DNA of 64,000 nt. Source: Tunturibacter psychrotolerans. Its GTDB lineage: Bacteria > Acidobacteriota > Terriglobia > Terriglobales > Acidobacteriaceae. The stretch's first letter is position 1; each line of letters opens with the position of its first letter. Below, one piece after another: positions 19,566 through 31,000 of the stretch. The notes under the pieces are model-generated. The model searched no databases. It worked only from the letters and a program-made list of their open reading frames with translations, and was not told where the DNA came from. The stretch lies in assembly GCF_040359615.1 (NCBI RefSeq), contig NZ_CP132942.1, positions 992,001 through 1,056,000 on the forward strand, given 5' to 3'. Both the position numbers and the translations under genes were made by a program.

Positions 19566-21584
19566 TTATGGCGTGGGTGGTATTTCGACGGTAGGTTTAC
19601 GGAGCAGACGGAAGATGTGCGCGGGCATCACGTCCGGTCGCAGCGCGACGTAGTTACTGCGGTCATGCCATTGATAGCGTGTGCCGGTGAGTAGATCTTC
19701 AATCTCGAAGGTTTCGTTGTGCGGGACCGCTAGTTGTTTTAGGTCGAGATCGATCCATCCCGCTTGCTCCTGGGTCGGATCGAGGTTGACGGCCACGAGA
19801 ATCCGGTTGTCTCCGCTCGATTTGCTGTAGGCGATGATGTTTGAGTTGTCGACGTGGTGGAAGTGGAGAGAGCCGTCAGAGTGGAGTGCCGGGTTATTTC
19901 TTCGGATTTGATTGACGAGTGTGACCAGAGGCGCGAGGCTGTTGTTCGCACTGCGATTCCAGTGACGGATCTCGTACTTCTCACTGTTGAGGTATTCTTC
20001 GCTGCTCGGTTTGGCAGGAACGTTTTCGCAGAGTTCGAAGGCGGGGCCGTACATGCCGTAGTTTGCGCCTAACGTCGCCGCGAGGATGAGGCGTTGCATG
20101 AAGGCGGGACGGCCACCATTTTGCAGTGTGGCATGCAGGATGTCGGGAGTGTTGGGCCAGAGGTTGGGATGAAAAAAGTCGGTCACTGGCGGCTTCGTGA
20201 TCTCTTCGAAGTACTGCTGCAGCTCGTCCTTCGTGTTGCGCCAAGTGAAGTAGGTGTAGGACTGGCTGAAGCCGGCCTTGGCGAGCGAGTACATGACGTG
20301 GGGACGGGTGAAGGCTTCGGCGAGAAAGATCACATCGGGATATTTTTTATGAACTTCGCCGATGCACCACTCCCAGAAGGGAATGGCTTTCGTGTGCGGA
20401 TTGTCGACGCGGAAAATTTTCACGTCGCGCTTGATCCAATAGGTGAAGACATCACGCAGGGCCTCCCAGAGCCCGCGCCAATCGGGCGATTCGAAGTTGA
20501 GGGGATAGATGTCCTGATATTTTTTGGGAGGATTCTCCGCGTATTGGATTGAACCGTCAGGGCGGATGTTGAACCAGTCGGGGTGCTCAGCGACCCATGG
20601 GTGATCGGGCGAACATTGAAAGGCGATGTCGAGAGCGACCTCCATGCCGTGTTCGCGGGTCGCGGCGACGAGCGCGTCGAAGTCGCGCAGAGTTCCGAGA
20701 GGAGCATGGATGGCCTTGTGGCCGCCCTCCTTTGCGCCGATAGCCCAGGGGCTGCCAGGATCGTTTTCCGTTGAGGTAACGCTGTTGTTGGGGCCTTTGC
20801 GAAACGCTTTGCCGATGGGATGGATGGGTGGCATATACAGAACATCGAAGCCCATCGCTGCGACGTCTGGCAGAAGCGCTATCACATCGGCGAAGGTGCC
20901 GTGGCGTGTTGGGTCGGGCGAAGTGGATCGCGGAAAAAGTTCGTACCAGGTGGAGTAGCGCGCTCGCTCGCGGTCGACCCAGAGATGAAATTCTCTTGCG
21001 TAGCGCGTGGCGAACCCGAGGTCAGGATATCGCGCGACCAGAGCGACGATCTCGTCCGTCAGCGGATTCTCGTAGACATCAGATTTTGCCTTTGCCAGTT
21101 TGAGCAGGCGTGCGGCTTCGTCGGCCAGATGTTTGCTGTCGGCCCCCTCTGCGCGTTTTGCCGCGTGTTCCAAGAGGAGTGCGCCGGAACGTAAAGCGAG
21201 CGGAATATCCTGTGGGGCGGCTGCGGGATTTGTGCCTCCGGGAACGGGTTGCGCTTCGAGCCGCTTTTGCAGATCTGCAGACCAGGTATCGAAATGATCA
21301 ACCCACGCCTCAAGGGTGTAGAGCCAGTCGCCGAGCGCATCGACTGTGAAGCTGGCAGACCAGAGATCATTGGTAAGCGGGGAGAGGGGAGCGGATCGCC
21401 AATCGGCCTCGCTCGAGTGGCGATAGAGCAGGCGTCCGGAGACATGGTCGTGACCATCGCCAAAGACCGCAGCAGTTACGGTTACGGTGTCGCCCAGGAT
21501 TCGCTTTGCTGGATAACGTCCACAGTCGACTTGTGGTTCGACCTCTTCAATAACGACACGTTTGCGGCCTTCAATAGGTTTCAT
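19566..21584 (-). CDS. glgE: Alpha-1,4-glucan:maltose-1-phosphate maltosyltransferase
   Basis: The protein has 672 residues from ATG 21584; a GTG at 21590 would add two. The N-terminal domain carries the GlgE opening VDCGRYPAKRILGDTV. The GH13 barrel has the nucleophile Asp in VKIFRVDNPHTK, the acid Glu in IFLAEAFTRPHVM and the characteristic PPKKYQDIYPLNFES segment. GlgE moves maltosyl units from maltose 1-phosphate onto linear alpha-1,4-glucan. With the downstream TreS-maltokinase it completes a route from trehalose to glucan; branching enzyme is not in this window. Upstream lies a 480-bp divergent promoter region shared with the TonB-type receptor gene. Confidence 0.96.
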   Translation of the reverse strand: MKPIEGRKRVVIEEVEPQVDCGRYPAKRILGDTVTVTAAVFGDGHDHVSGRLLYRHSSEADWRSAPLSPLTNDLWSASFTVDALGDWLYTLEAWVDHFDTWSADLQKRLEAQPVPGGTNPAAAPQDIPLALRSGALLLEHAAKRAEGADSKHLADEAARLLKLAKAKSDVYENPLTDEIVALVARYPDLGFATRYAREFHLWVDRERARYSTWYELFPRSTSPDPTRHGTFADVIALLPDVAAMGFDVLYMPPIHPIGKAFRKGPNNSVTSTENDPGSPWAIGAKEGGHKAIHAPLGTLRDFDALVAATREHGMEVALDIAFQCSPDHPWVAEHPDWFNIRPDGSIQYAENPPKKYQDIYPLNFESPDWRGLWEALRDVFTYWIKRDVKIFRVDNPHTKAIPFWEWCIGEVHKKYPDVIFLAEAFTRPHVMYSLAKAGFSQSYTYFTWRNTKDELQQYFEEITKPPVTDFFHPNLWPNTPDILHATLQNGGRPAFMQRLILAATLGANYGMYGPAFELCENVPAKPSSEEYLNSEKYEIRHWNRSANNSLAPLVTLVNQIRRNNPALHSDGSLHFHHVDNSNIIAYSKSSGDNRILVAVNLDPTQEQAGWIDLDLKQLAVPHNETFEIEDLLTGTRYQWHDRSNYVALRPDVMPAHIFRLLRKPTVEIPPTP

Positions 21585-21731
21585 ACTCACTCAGATCTTA
21601 TGACTCGCTTTCGTACCTATAGTAGTCCGACAGGCCGCGCTTCAAACGTCGCTATCGGAACTGACCGGAACTCCTCATAGGCAGATGCAGATTGAGCTGT
21701 ATGTGTTTGCTGGCAATGGGAAAGCGTCGAA

Positions 21732-21761
21732 TTGTATGTGGGTTGTATAAGCCACATACAA
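21732..21761. promoter_or_regulatory. Perfect 10-bp inverted repeat, candidate operator
   Basis: TTGTATGTGG at 21732-21741 and CCACATACAA at 21752-21761 are perfect inverted copies separated by 10 bp. The centre-to-centre distance is two helical turns, which fits a dimeric or tetrameric regulator. It is not followed by a T-run, so a terminator is unlikely. Confidence 0.55.
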
Positions 21762-21966
21762 AGCGAAAAGGTCGCCGTGACGGCCGTTTTCTGGATTCCC
21801 AAAGGGCTTGCTTCAAACTTCCACACAGCTCGAACTTGCCGTTCGAGAGCGAACTGGTTTTCAAGTGAGGGTTCTGCGGATAGGACCGTCTTACACGGGT
21901 TTTATGACGGTAGCGACAGATCATTCCGATAGGGAAACATTTTGAGAAAATCGTTGGCGGCGTTCT

Positions 21967-21984
21967 GAAATTGAAGTCAATTTC
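21967..21984. promoter_or_regulatory. Palindrome upstream of receptor, candidate operator
   Basis: GAAATTG at 21967-21973 and CAATTTC at 21978-21984 are inverted copies around AAGT, giving an 18-bp palindrome. The next 20 bp repeat similar AATTGAAAT/ATTTC blocks. It lies about 80 bp upstream of the receptor start, a typical operator position. Confidence 0.45.
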
Positions 21985-22065
21985 TCCAATTGAAATAATT
22001 TTCCCCTTGACAATGGGTTAACGCCTCTGTTCGACTTGCGGGCGTTACAGGGAGGCGGAGATTTC

Positions 22066-25000
22066 ATGGCACACCTACGCAAGACCAGCGCTCCTTCAGA
22101 GTCGACCAAGAACGGCGGGACACAGCGCAGAGACTTTACCTACTCGACCGGTTTTCTGAAGACCAGATTTTCCAGGGCAGTTCAAACCATCCTTTTGCTG
22201 ATGATCGTTGCGGGCGTTGGTCCGCAAAAGGCGACGTTGGCTCAGACCGATCTTGGCTTCATCTCCGGAACAGTTCGGGATGCCGCTGACGCTGTGGTTC
22301 CGAACTGTCAGATCGAGGTCAAAAACTCGAGAACAGCGACAACGCGCACCGTCACATCGGACCAAAACGGCTACTTCAACGTTCCCTCGCTTACGGTGGG
22401 GCCTTACACAGTCTCGGCCACTGCGCCTGGATTTAAACATCTAGTGACGAATGTTGACGTGACCACGAACGGTACGACCGCTAATCTTCAACTCTCTGTG
22501 GGGAATGTGCAGCAGGAGGTGACGGTCACTTCCGAGTCGGGCTCGGTAAGTTTGCAGACGGATAACCACGAGTTGGTAACAACGGTTTCGCCGACTCAAT
22601 TGGTCAACCTGCCGAACAACACCAGAAGCATCCTGAACGTCGCGACTCTAGGGCCTTCGTCGCAGCAGGGTACCGATGTCGGCGTGGATGGTGGAGATGA
22701 AGGTTTTTACGGGCAGACGGCAAACTCGGTCATCATCTCAGGACTTGGTAATGCCCATACGGCCTTTCTTCAGGACGGCGTGGACAATACCAACCTGTTG
22801 ACGCAGACGGTCAACATTCTTTCGTCGGTCGAAGCGACGCAGGAGGTAACAACGATTCTGAACGGAGCCCCGGCGCGTTTCAGCCAGCCTTCGATCATCA
22901 ACGTCATCACCAAGAGTGGATCGAATCAGATTCACGGAACGGCGTATGACTTCTTGCAGAACGATGACTTCGACGCTCAGAACTGGTTTGCTACGTCGAA
23001 ACCCGCAAAGCGCTTCAACCAGTTTGGAGGCAACATCGGAGCTCCGTTGTGGAAGAGCAAGCTGTTCGCTTTCTTCGACTATTCGGGCCTGCGCAGCCAC
23101 ACGGGGGTGGTCAACCGCGACCGAGTTCCGACCGACGCCGAACGCGGCGGGGACTTCTCCGCTGACAACCTGACTCTCTACGATCCTTCAACCTACGACC
23201 CCATCACCGGTACCAGCCAGCCATTTGCAGGCAACAAGCTTACATCGATCAGCCCCTTCGCTCAGCTCTGGTTGAAGAACTATCCCGAGCCAAATCAGGC
23301 GCTGGACGCGAGCAACGTCAACTACGTTGTAAACCTGCCCCAGATTAGTAACTACGACGAATACCTTGGCCGCGTGGACTTCAACATCTCGCCACGGGAC
23401 CTCCTGTTCGGAACCGTGGCGAGGCTCGACAGCCAGGCGGGCCAGAACAGTATTACGCCTGGGCTCTTTGGCATCTTCATCGCGCTGAAGGGCACCAATA
23501 TCTCGGTCGCTGAAACCCACGTGTTCAATTCGAATATCGTGAATGTGTTCAAGGTTGGTTACAACCGAAGCAATCTATTTCGTACGCAGCAGGGCGAAGG
23601 TGCTCTGAACTATGCTGAGGCTTACGGTCTGGAAAACGTCAATCCTGCACCAGCGCAGTGGACTCCTCCAGCGATTAACCTGACGAACTACACCTCGCTC
23701 GGAGACCCGTACTCTCCGCAAGGCGCGATTCAGAACCGCTTCCAGTACACGGACGAGGTGAGCTGGAAGCTTGGGAATCACACGTTTGTGTTCGGTGGCG
23801 ATTATGTCAAAACACAGTTTGATGGAAACTGGGTCGTCGGCAACAACGGCATCTATAACTTCGACGGAAGCGCGACCTCAGCATACATAAACGGTGTGCG
23901 GAGCTCGACCGACCAGGGTAACTCTTTCGCTGATATGGAACTCGGATTCCCTCGGACCGCCAATGCTGCCAATGGCGTAACCCTTGGCGCGTTTCGCGGC
24001 ACCGATGTCTCGGGCTACGTGCAGGATGACTGGAAGGTGCTGCCTCGGCTGACCTTCAATATCGGACTGCGATATGACTTCGACAATCCGCCGAACGACA
24101 AAAACGGCCATGGCGGACAGTTCGATGTCGCATCCAATCGGGTTATTCCCGGTACGTGGAAGACGAACTACAACGACTGGGCACCGCGGTTTGGATTCTC
24201 TTACCAGGCGAACGATCGCACGGTCGTCCGTGGCGGCTATGGAATTTACTACGCACCAATTCTCTATAACAATCTCCAATTCCAACTGTTGTACTCGCCG
24301 AACTTTGTAAATCAGTCGTACTCGTTCAACGTGGCTACTCCGGTAGATATTCAAGATCTGTTTGTCCCTAACCCATCTTTGGCTGGACAGCAGAACTACA
24401 CACTGACAAAGACCTTGAAAGACACGTCAGTGCAGGACTGGAACTTCAACATCGAACGGTCGCTCAGCAACAACACGCTTCTCACCCTTGGCTACATAGG
24501 CAATGTGACCCGTCATCAGTCCGCGCGCGCCGATCTCAATCAACCCTTTGGATTGACGCCCGGGAACACGAGCGGCATTCTTGACCTGAGACCGAACACG
24601 AACGTTGGAACGACTGATGGCCAACTCAATGCCGTTTCGGCGAACTACAACGCCCTCGCGATCAAGTTAGAGCGACATACACCAACGGCCTGCAGTTCCT
24701 GGGCGCCTATACCTACTCGAAGACAATGGATATTTTGGATGGCGACAATGCAGACATTCAAAATCTCTATAACCCTGGGCTGACCTACGGGCCCGCGGGC
24801 TTCGACCGCACTCACAATTTCATCTTCAGCGGAGTGTATGAGTTGCCTTTTGGCCCCGGGAAGAAGTTCCTGAACTCAAACAACCTGCTCAATCGCGAAA
24901 TTATTGGCGGTTGGCAACTCTCCGGAATTCAGGTGTTCTCCACCGGGCAGCCAATCCAAATCACAGCTAACAACAATGCCGACACCAGTTCCGTTCATAG

Positions 25001-25343
25001 CGTCTACGCAAATCGGATCTGCACTGGCAATCCTCCATCGGGTCATCCTCGCTTACAGTTCTTCGATCCTTCCTGCTACGTACAGCCAGCGACGGGTCAA
25101 TATGGAACAGCCAGAAGCGGACCGCGTCAGCCGGGCATCGATACGACCAATCTGAGCATACAGAAGGCGTTCGCGATTACCGAGCGGCAACAGCTCCAGT
25201 TCCGCGCGGAGGCGTTCAGCGTCTTCAATCACCCGAACTTTGGCACCGGAAGCACCAGCATTACGAATCCAGCCGCCGGTCTGCTTACAACTGAACCGGT
25301 TGGTCAACGAGTGCTGCAACTCGCTTTGCGTTATGCCTTCTAA
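22066..25343 (+). pseudogene. TonB-dependent receptor-like outer-membrane protein, frameshifted
   Basis: ATG 22066 follows GGAGGCGGAG. The first frame runs to 24783 and the second frame, mod-3 offset by minus one, carries the rest to 25343. An N-terminal hydrophobic segment and LAQ signal end are followed by a carboxypeptidase-regulatory-like domain (about residues 60-145, GTVRDAADAVVPN). A plug and a long beta-barrel follow, with repeated YVQDDWKVLPRLTFNIGLRYD-type strands. The frame breaks after IKLER near 24675; the other frame resumes as YTNGLQFLGAYTYSK. One missing base explains it. The C-terminal strand ends in ALRYAF, a proper outer-membrane signal. Joined length would be about 1092 residues, normal for this acidobacterial family. 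It probably imports or binds oligosaccharides released by the two glycosidases encoded downstream. Confidence 0.85.
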
Positions 25344-25364
25344 ATCGCATTGTCGTCTAACCAC

Positions 25365-25393
25365 AGGGGTCAGAGGTTTCCCTTCTGACCCCT
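25365..25393 (+). terminator. Stem-loop after the receptor gene
   Basis: AGGGGTCAGA and TCTGACCCCT form a perfect 10-bp stem with a 9-base loop, 22 bp after the receptor stop. No T-run follows, so it may partly attenuate or protect mRNA before the glycosidase genes. Confidence 0.55.
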
Positions 25394-25472
25394 CTCAGCT
25401 TAGGATTGCTCGACGAAATTCGTTCCGCTTTACTTGCTTGCAATATCGAAAAGAAAGCATTGGAGATTGGTC

Positions 25473-27938
25473 ATGGCTGTGACACGACGTAAGTTTCTAT
25501 TGAACTCCACGTACGCAGGAGCGGGGTTTGCCGTAATCGGTGCAATGAAGCCAGTGGTCCTACTGGCGCAAACAGGCGAAAAAGATATGGCTCCATATCT
25601 GACTGGAATCAGGATGGCCGCAACGCCTGCGACGAACTACCGTGCGTATCGCTCCAAGGTGTCTGCGACACCAGATGTCACAACCTGGGTACAGGTGGAC
25701 TTGAAGAAAAGCGTTCCCATCTCCGCTATTCAGCTATTTCCCGCCTCCGAGCGGATGTATCCGGGCCGCGATCAATATTACGGTGGTGAAGGATTCCCTC
25801 TGCGTTTCAAACTGGAGGCTTCCGACGATGCCAGCTTTGCGAAGGCTGAGACCATTGCAGACTTCACTCAATTTGACTTCCCGGATTTGAAAGACAACAT
25901 TACGCAGTACGCAGCGCATGATGTTCACGGGCGATATGTGCGGTTGACGGCCACCCGACTTCGGCCCGTCAAGGCACCTGATACCGACGGCACGCCGTTG
26001 GGCAAAGAGCCGAAGGATAGCCCCGACTACACCCTGATGGTTGCGAAGATGGCTGTTTTGTCCGGCGGCCATGATGTTGCGGTGGGATGCAAAGTAACAG
26101 CAGATGAGAAGTATGGAAACAACGAGCTTGTCGCGCAGCTCACGCGGCCTCCACGGCAAGATGGAGAAGGCATTCGCGTAGACAATCCCTATGCAGTGAC
26201 CGATGCTGCAACCTGGAAACCAGCAAAGTATAAAGCGGAAGCTCCGAAGACGGGAGTAACGTTGGACGGCGGCGTCTTTCAGGCTGCGATGCAAAACAAC
26301 ATTCAGTATTTGCTGAACTCTTATACAACCGACGATCTTCTTCGCCAGTTTTACGAGCGGACAGGCAAGATCAAAAACTTCAAGCCTACCGGCTCGCAGG
26401 TCTTCTGGGAGGAAGATCTTGCGGGTTCAAACGCAGGCCGTTTTTTGATGGGCGCGGGCAACACGGTGCGCTGGATAGACGACCCTGAGTTGCGGCGCCG
26501 TCTCAACGTTGTGGTCGACGGTATCGAAAAGTGCCGTCAGTCGAACGGATACATCATGGCATATCCCGAAGACACGATTTTTTATTCGGAGCGTGCAGCG
26601 TACACTCGCGCATGGCTCACGCATGGTCTGTTGGAAGCTGGATATGCCGGCAACCCGAAAGCCCTGCCGATGCTGCGCGGATACTACGACTGGTTCAACC
26701 AGCAATCCTTCCTGCCAGTCATGCTGCGCGGAGCGATTCAAGGCGGCCAGGGCATGGTGGCGAATACGCGTGTGTGCACAAGCCCAGTTGGAAAACCAGC
26801 GGATGCTCAGGTGATTCAGCGCTACTACCAGGAAGATGGCTGGATGGAAGGGCTGGCAAAGCAGGAGAAAGAGCAAGTGTGGCAGTATCCGTATGACCGC
26901 CCGCATTGCTATCTTCTGACCAATCTCGAAGCATACCTGGATATGTATCTTGCCACGGGCGATGTGCGGTATCGCGATGGTGTGCTGGGCGCGTGGGAAC
27001 TCTATCGCGCACACTGGCAACAGGCGGGCGGAAGCATCTCGATTATCGAGTTCGAGAAAGATCCGCCGAACAGCAACTATCTGCGCCAGAAGCTTGGGGA
27101 GTTGTGCGGCAGCAGCTTCTGGGTCTTCCTGAGCCAGCGTTTCCAACTTCTGAATCCTGATGAAGAACGCTATGCCACTGAGATCGAGAAGTCGATTTAC
27201 AACGTTGGCATGGCAAATCAGGACGGCGGCGTAGGTCTTCGCTACCACACGATCATGGAAGGCAAGAAAGAGAAGTCCACGCACGAGAACACGTGTTGCG
27301 AAGGACAGGGGACACGGCTGCTTGGGACTCTGCCGGAACACATCTACTCCATTGCGCCGGATGGAATCTATGTGAATCTCTATGAACCCTCGACGATTCG
27401 TTGGCAGCAGGCTGGGCAACCGATGGAGCTCAAGTTAAAGACGCGCTTTCCCTACGACCCGCATGTGAGCGCTGCGGTAAAGGTGTCGGCACCTACACAA
27501 GCTAACCTGCGGATTCGTGTTCCTTCCTGGGCCGCGAAGGAGATGGCGGTATCGGTCAACGGAAAGGTGACAGGTTCAGGCAAGCCTGGCTCGTATCTCG
27601 CGGTCGATCGTAAGTGGAGCGACGGAGATGTCATCGAGTTTGTGCTTCCTGCAGAGATTCGAGTGAAGCGCTACAACGGCGACGACCAGGTTGCGGGCAA
27701 GAAGAGGTACTCGGTCGAGTACGGTCCAATTCTTCTTGCTGCCGTGGGAGCTCCAACAGCAAATATTACGGTGGACAAAGGCAAGGAAGCAGAGCATCTG
27801 GCAAATCATCTGGAGCCTGTCGATGGAGCACCACTTCACTTCTCTGTCCGTGGAAATACGGGTCAAAAGTTCATGCCCTACTGGCAGATCTCGGAGGAAG
27901 AGTTCACCTGCTATCCGGCAGTGACGGCAATGGCGTGA
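25473..27938 (+). CDS. Secreted glycoside hydrolase family 127 (beta-L-arabinofuranosidase-like)
   Basis: The protein has 821 residues from ATG 25473, with GGAG about 8 bp upstream. TRRKFLLNS at the N-terminus followed by a hydrophobic stretch is a Tat-type signal. Residues about 40-220 look like a discoidin-type carbohydrate-binding domain (VTTWVQVDLKKSVPISAIQL, HGRYVRLTATRLR). The catalytic (alpha/alpha)6 barrel has Glu543 and Cys545 (GELCGSS) and the pair Cys608-Cys609 (NTCCEGQG). These match the zinc-thiolate centre of GH127, whose nucleophile is a Cys. The family removes beta-L-arabinofuranose from plant glycans. The N-terminal binding domain ahead of the barrel is a less usual order. 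It lies between a TonB-type receptor and a rhamnosidase. Confidence 0.88.
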   Translation: MAVTRRKFLLNSTYAGAGFAVIGAMKPVVLLAQTGEKDMAPYLTGIRMAATPATNYRAYRSKVSATPDVTTWVQVDLKKSVPISAIQLFPASERMYPGRDQYYGGEGFPLRFKLEASDDASFAKAETIADFTQFDFPDLKDNITQYAAHDVHGRYVRLTATRLRPVKAPDTDGTPLGKEPKDSPDYTLMVAKMAVLSGGHDVAVGCKVTADEKYGNNELVAQLTRPPRQDGEGIRVDNPYAVTDAATWKPAKYKAEAPKTGVTLDGGVFQAAMQNNIQYLLNSYTTDDLLRQFYERTGKIKNFKPTGSQVFWEEDLAGSNAGRFLMGAGNTVRWIDDPELRRRLNVVVDGIEKCRQSNGYIMAYPEDTIFYSERAAYTRAWLTHGLLEAGYAGNPKALPMLRGYYDWFNQQSFLPVMLRGAIQGGQGMVANTRVCTSPVGKPADAQVIQRYYQEDGWMEGLAKQEKEQVWQYPYDRPHCYLLTNLEAYLDMYLATGDVRYRDGVLGAWELYRAHWQQAGGSISIIEFEKDPPNSNYLRQKLGELCGSSFWVFLSQRFQLLNPDEERYATEIEKSIYNVGMANQDGGVGLRYHTIMEGKKEKSTHENTCCEGQGTRLLGTLPEHIYSIAPDGIYVNLYEPSTIRWQQAGQPMELKLKTRFPYDPHVSAAVKVSAPTQANLRIRVPSWAAKEMAVSVNGKVTGSGKPGSYLAVDRKWSDGDVIEFVLPAEIRVKRYNGDDQVAGKKRYSVEYGPILLAAVGAPTANITVDKGKEAEHLANHLEPVDGAPLHFSVRGNTGQKFMPYWQISEEEFTCYPAVTAMA

Positions 27939-27945
27939 TGAGTCT

Positions 27946-27976
27946 GGGCGGACTGCCGTGGATCGGTAGTCTGCCC
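27946..27976 (+). terminator. Stem-loop between GH127 and GH78 genes
   Basis: GGGCGGACTGCC and GGTAGTCTGCCC pair over 12 bp with G-T wobbles and a 7-base loop, 7 bp after the GH127 stop. No T-run follows, so it may stabilise or attenuate rather than fully terminate. Confidence 0.5.
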
Positions 27977-28052
27977 GCCCCTCGAGCAAAACAAGTTTGA
28001 AGTTAGTGGTTCCAACTTTGGTAGTGTGCAAGTGTTCGGTCAAACCAAACTC

Positions 28053-31000
28053 ATGAAAATTCTGCGCCCCGCAATCTCTCCGCTCGCCTCCGTCGCGCGT
28101 ACTCTGTTAGTTGCTCCGGTCTTCTCTCTTTGCGTAGCACAATGCTTCGCGGCACCAGTCCATCTTCGGGTTGATCAACAGGTTGATCCGCTTGGCATCG
28201 ATTCGGCTGCGCCCACGCTGTCCTGGCAGAGTGATTCCACTGCTCGCAACTGGACTCAGTCTGCGTACAGGATTCTTGTTGCAAGTTCACCCGCCGGGCT
28301 GCGAGCCGAACATGCAGACGTTTGGGACAGCGGGAGGCAGGTTTCATCGGAGTCGGTAAATGTGGAGTATGCCGGGCCTGCGTTGAAGTCGCATCAACGG
28401 TGCTACTGGGCCGTTCGCACCTGGGACGCCAAGGGGAAAGAAGAGCGCTCCACCGAGGCCGCGTGGTGGGAGATGGGTCTGCTGCAACCGTCTGACTGGC
28501 AGGCCCAGTGGATCCGCCGCAGTGATGACGACGAGACCGCAATACTGAAAAAGATCGCGTGGATTTGGTTGCCGAATGGAGATGCGCAGCACGTCCCGCA
28601 GGGTGCGGAGGCGGAGTTCCGTTACAACCTGCATCTGAGCAAAGTACCCGCCTCAGCAAGTCTTCACGTCTTCGCAGGTGGGATCTTCACGACGCGGGTG
28701 AATGGCGTCGTCACCGGCCATAAGGATCAATGGGGATCTTTCGATCGCGAGGATATACGCGACCAGCTTCATGCAGGCGACAACCAGATCGTCATTCATA
28801 TAGAAACTCCGAAGTCGAATGATGCGAACAAAACATTCCGCGCTGCCCTGGCCGCGGCTCTACAACTTACAGACGATTCAGGCAAAACGAGCTGGATCGA
28901 AAGCGACGATACATGGGAGGCTCGATCGATCAAACCAGCGCAAGGCAAGGAGTGGTCGCCCGCAAGAAGGCTGGGGGCCCTTGCGGATCTCCACTTTGGC
29001 GTCTACACGGATCGCGAGTCACCGGCTCCCAATCCTGACAGAATCGATTCAGGCACTGCACTATTCCGCAAGCAATTCACTTCAGAGCACAAGGTGGCGT
29101 CGGCGCGGCTTTATATCACTGCGCTCGGAAGTTATGAGGCCTTTCTGAATGGAAAGCGAGTCAGCGATTTTAGACTTACGCCTGGCTTTACTGACTATCG
29201 AAAGCGTGTTTTATACCAAACGTACGACGTCACTTCGCTCCTCGTATCGGGACACAACACTGTTGCGGCTATTCTGGGGGCAGGGTGGCATGGTAGTCCG
29301 CTGTTGTGGTCGGGCTCGCGGTTGTTTCCTGGGCCGGATCGTCTACGCGCTCAGCTGGAGCTAACTTTCGCGGACGGCACTCATCAAATGATCGCGACAG
29401 ACTCAAGCTGGCAGACGGCCGCGTCGCCTATAGTCTCCTCCGAGATCTACGGCGGAGAAGCGTACGATGCCCGGCTTGAAGTGAAAGGTTGGAACACCTC
29501 TGCAACGCGCGATCCCTTGAGCTGGACGCCGGTGGTCGTCGATGATGCGAACACGAAGATTCTCGTGACGGCTCAACCAGACACGCCGGTTCAACCCAGG
29601 GAGACGATTACCCCGCTCAACGTAACAATGGTCGGATCCGGTAGTGCACAGGATGCCGTCTTCGACATGGGACAGAATATGGTCGGCGTCGTGAGGCTTC
29701 ATGTGCGAGGCGCGCGAGGAACTACTGTAAAGTTGCGCTTCGCGGAGCGGCTGAATCCAGATGGAACTGTGTATACGGAAAATCTGCGCGACGCCGATGC
29801 GACGGACTACTACACACTCAGCGGCAACGGAGACGAGACGTGGACTCCGGTGTTTACTTTCCATGGCTTTCGTTATGTGCAGATGTCGGGCTATAGCGGA
29901 AAGCCTCCGCTATCGACTTTGCAGGGTGAGGTGTTGAACAGCCTTCCTGCTTCACCCTCAATTCGCTTTGAAAGTTCCAGCGAGCCTCTTAACAAGATGA
30001 GCCAGCTCGGCTTGTGGGGACAGCGCGGCAACTTCCTTTCTATCCCCACTGACTGTCCGCAACGTGACGAGCGCATGGGATGGATGGGCGATGCGGGCGC
30101 CTTCTGGCGCACAGGCTCGTACAACTTCGATATCGATGCGTTCTCACATAAGTTCATGCTGGATGTAACCGATGCGCAGACTGCCGATGGCGCATTCTCG
30201 AATATCTCGCCGGATCTTATGCTGGGTAGCAGCGACCATCCGGGCGCGCCTGGTTGGGGAGATGCGGGCGTGTTGGTCCCGTACGCAACCTGGTTGCAGT
30301 ATGGAGACGCGTCGTTGATCGAAAAAGACTGGCCGGATATGGAGCGATGGATGGACTTCATCCTGCGCACAAATCCAAACTACATTCGAGAAAAAGAGCT
30401 TGGAAACAACTTTGCGGACTGGCTCGCGCCTGATCCACGTACGCCCTCTGACCTTGTTGCGACGGCATACTGGGTGATCATCGCGCGACAGATGCAGACG
30501 ATGGCGGTCGCGCTTGGCCGCACTGCAGATGCCGAAAAGTATGCAACGCTGATCTCTCATATTCAGTCGGCGTATCAGAAAAAATATGTTCACTCTGACG
30601 GATCAGTCGCGGGAGACACGCAATCAGCCTATGTGTTGACGCTCTATACGGGGCTCGCTCCAAAAGAGCTTGAGAAGTCGATGACCGATCGCCTGGTGCG
30701 CGACATTCAGGCTCGCCAGACACACCTGACGACAGGCTTTCTGGGTACGCCGTTCCTGCTTTCAGTGTTGGAAGCTGAAGGCCGCTCAGATGTAGCGTAC
30801 AAACTGCTTCTGACGACCACCTATCCGTCTTGGGGATACATGGTCGACAAGGGTGCGACGACATGGTGGGAACGCTGGAATGGTGACACCGGCGATCCTG
30901 CAATGAACTCCTACAACCACTATGCGTTCGGCTCCGTGATGGCGTGGGTCTTTCGACGTGTGTCGGGCATCGACGCAGATCCTGCGATGCCGGGCTTCCA

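Larger units (their letters stand above)
21585..22065. promoter_or_regulatory. Divergent intergenic region between glgE and the TonB-type receptor
   Basis: This 480-bp gap has no credible gene. It is more AT-rich near the receptor side and holds two clear inverted repeats listed separately. A GGAGGCGGAG ribosome-binding site at 22051-22060 serves the receptor ATG at 22066. A TTGACA at 22008-22013 resembles a -35 box, but I see no matching -10 hexamer. Confidence 0.6.
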
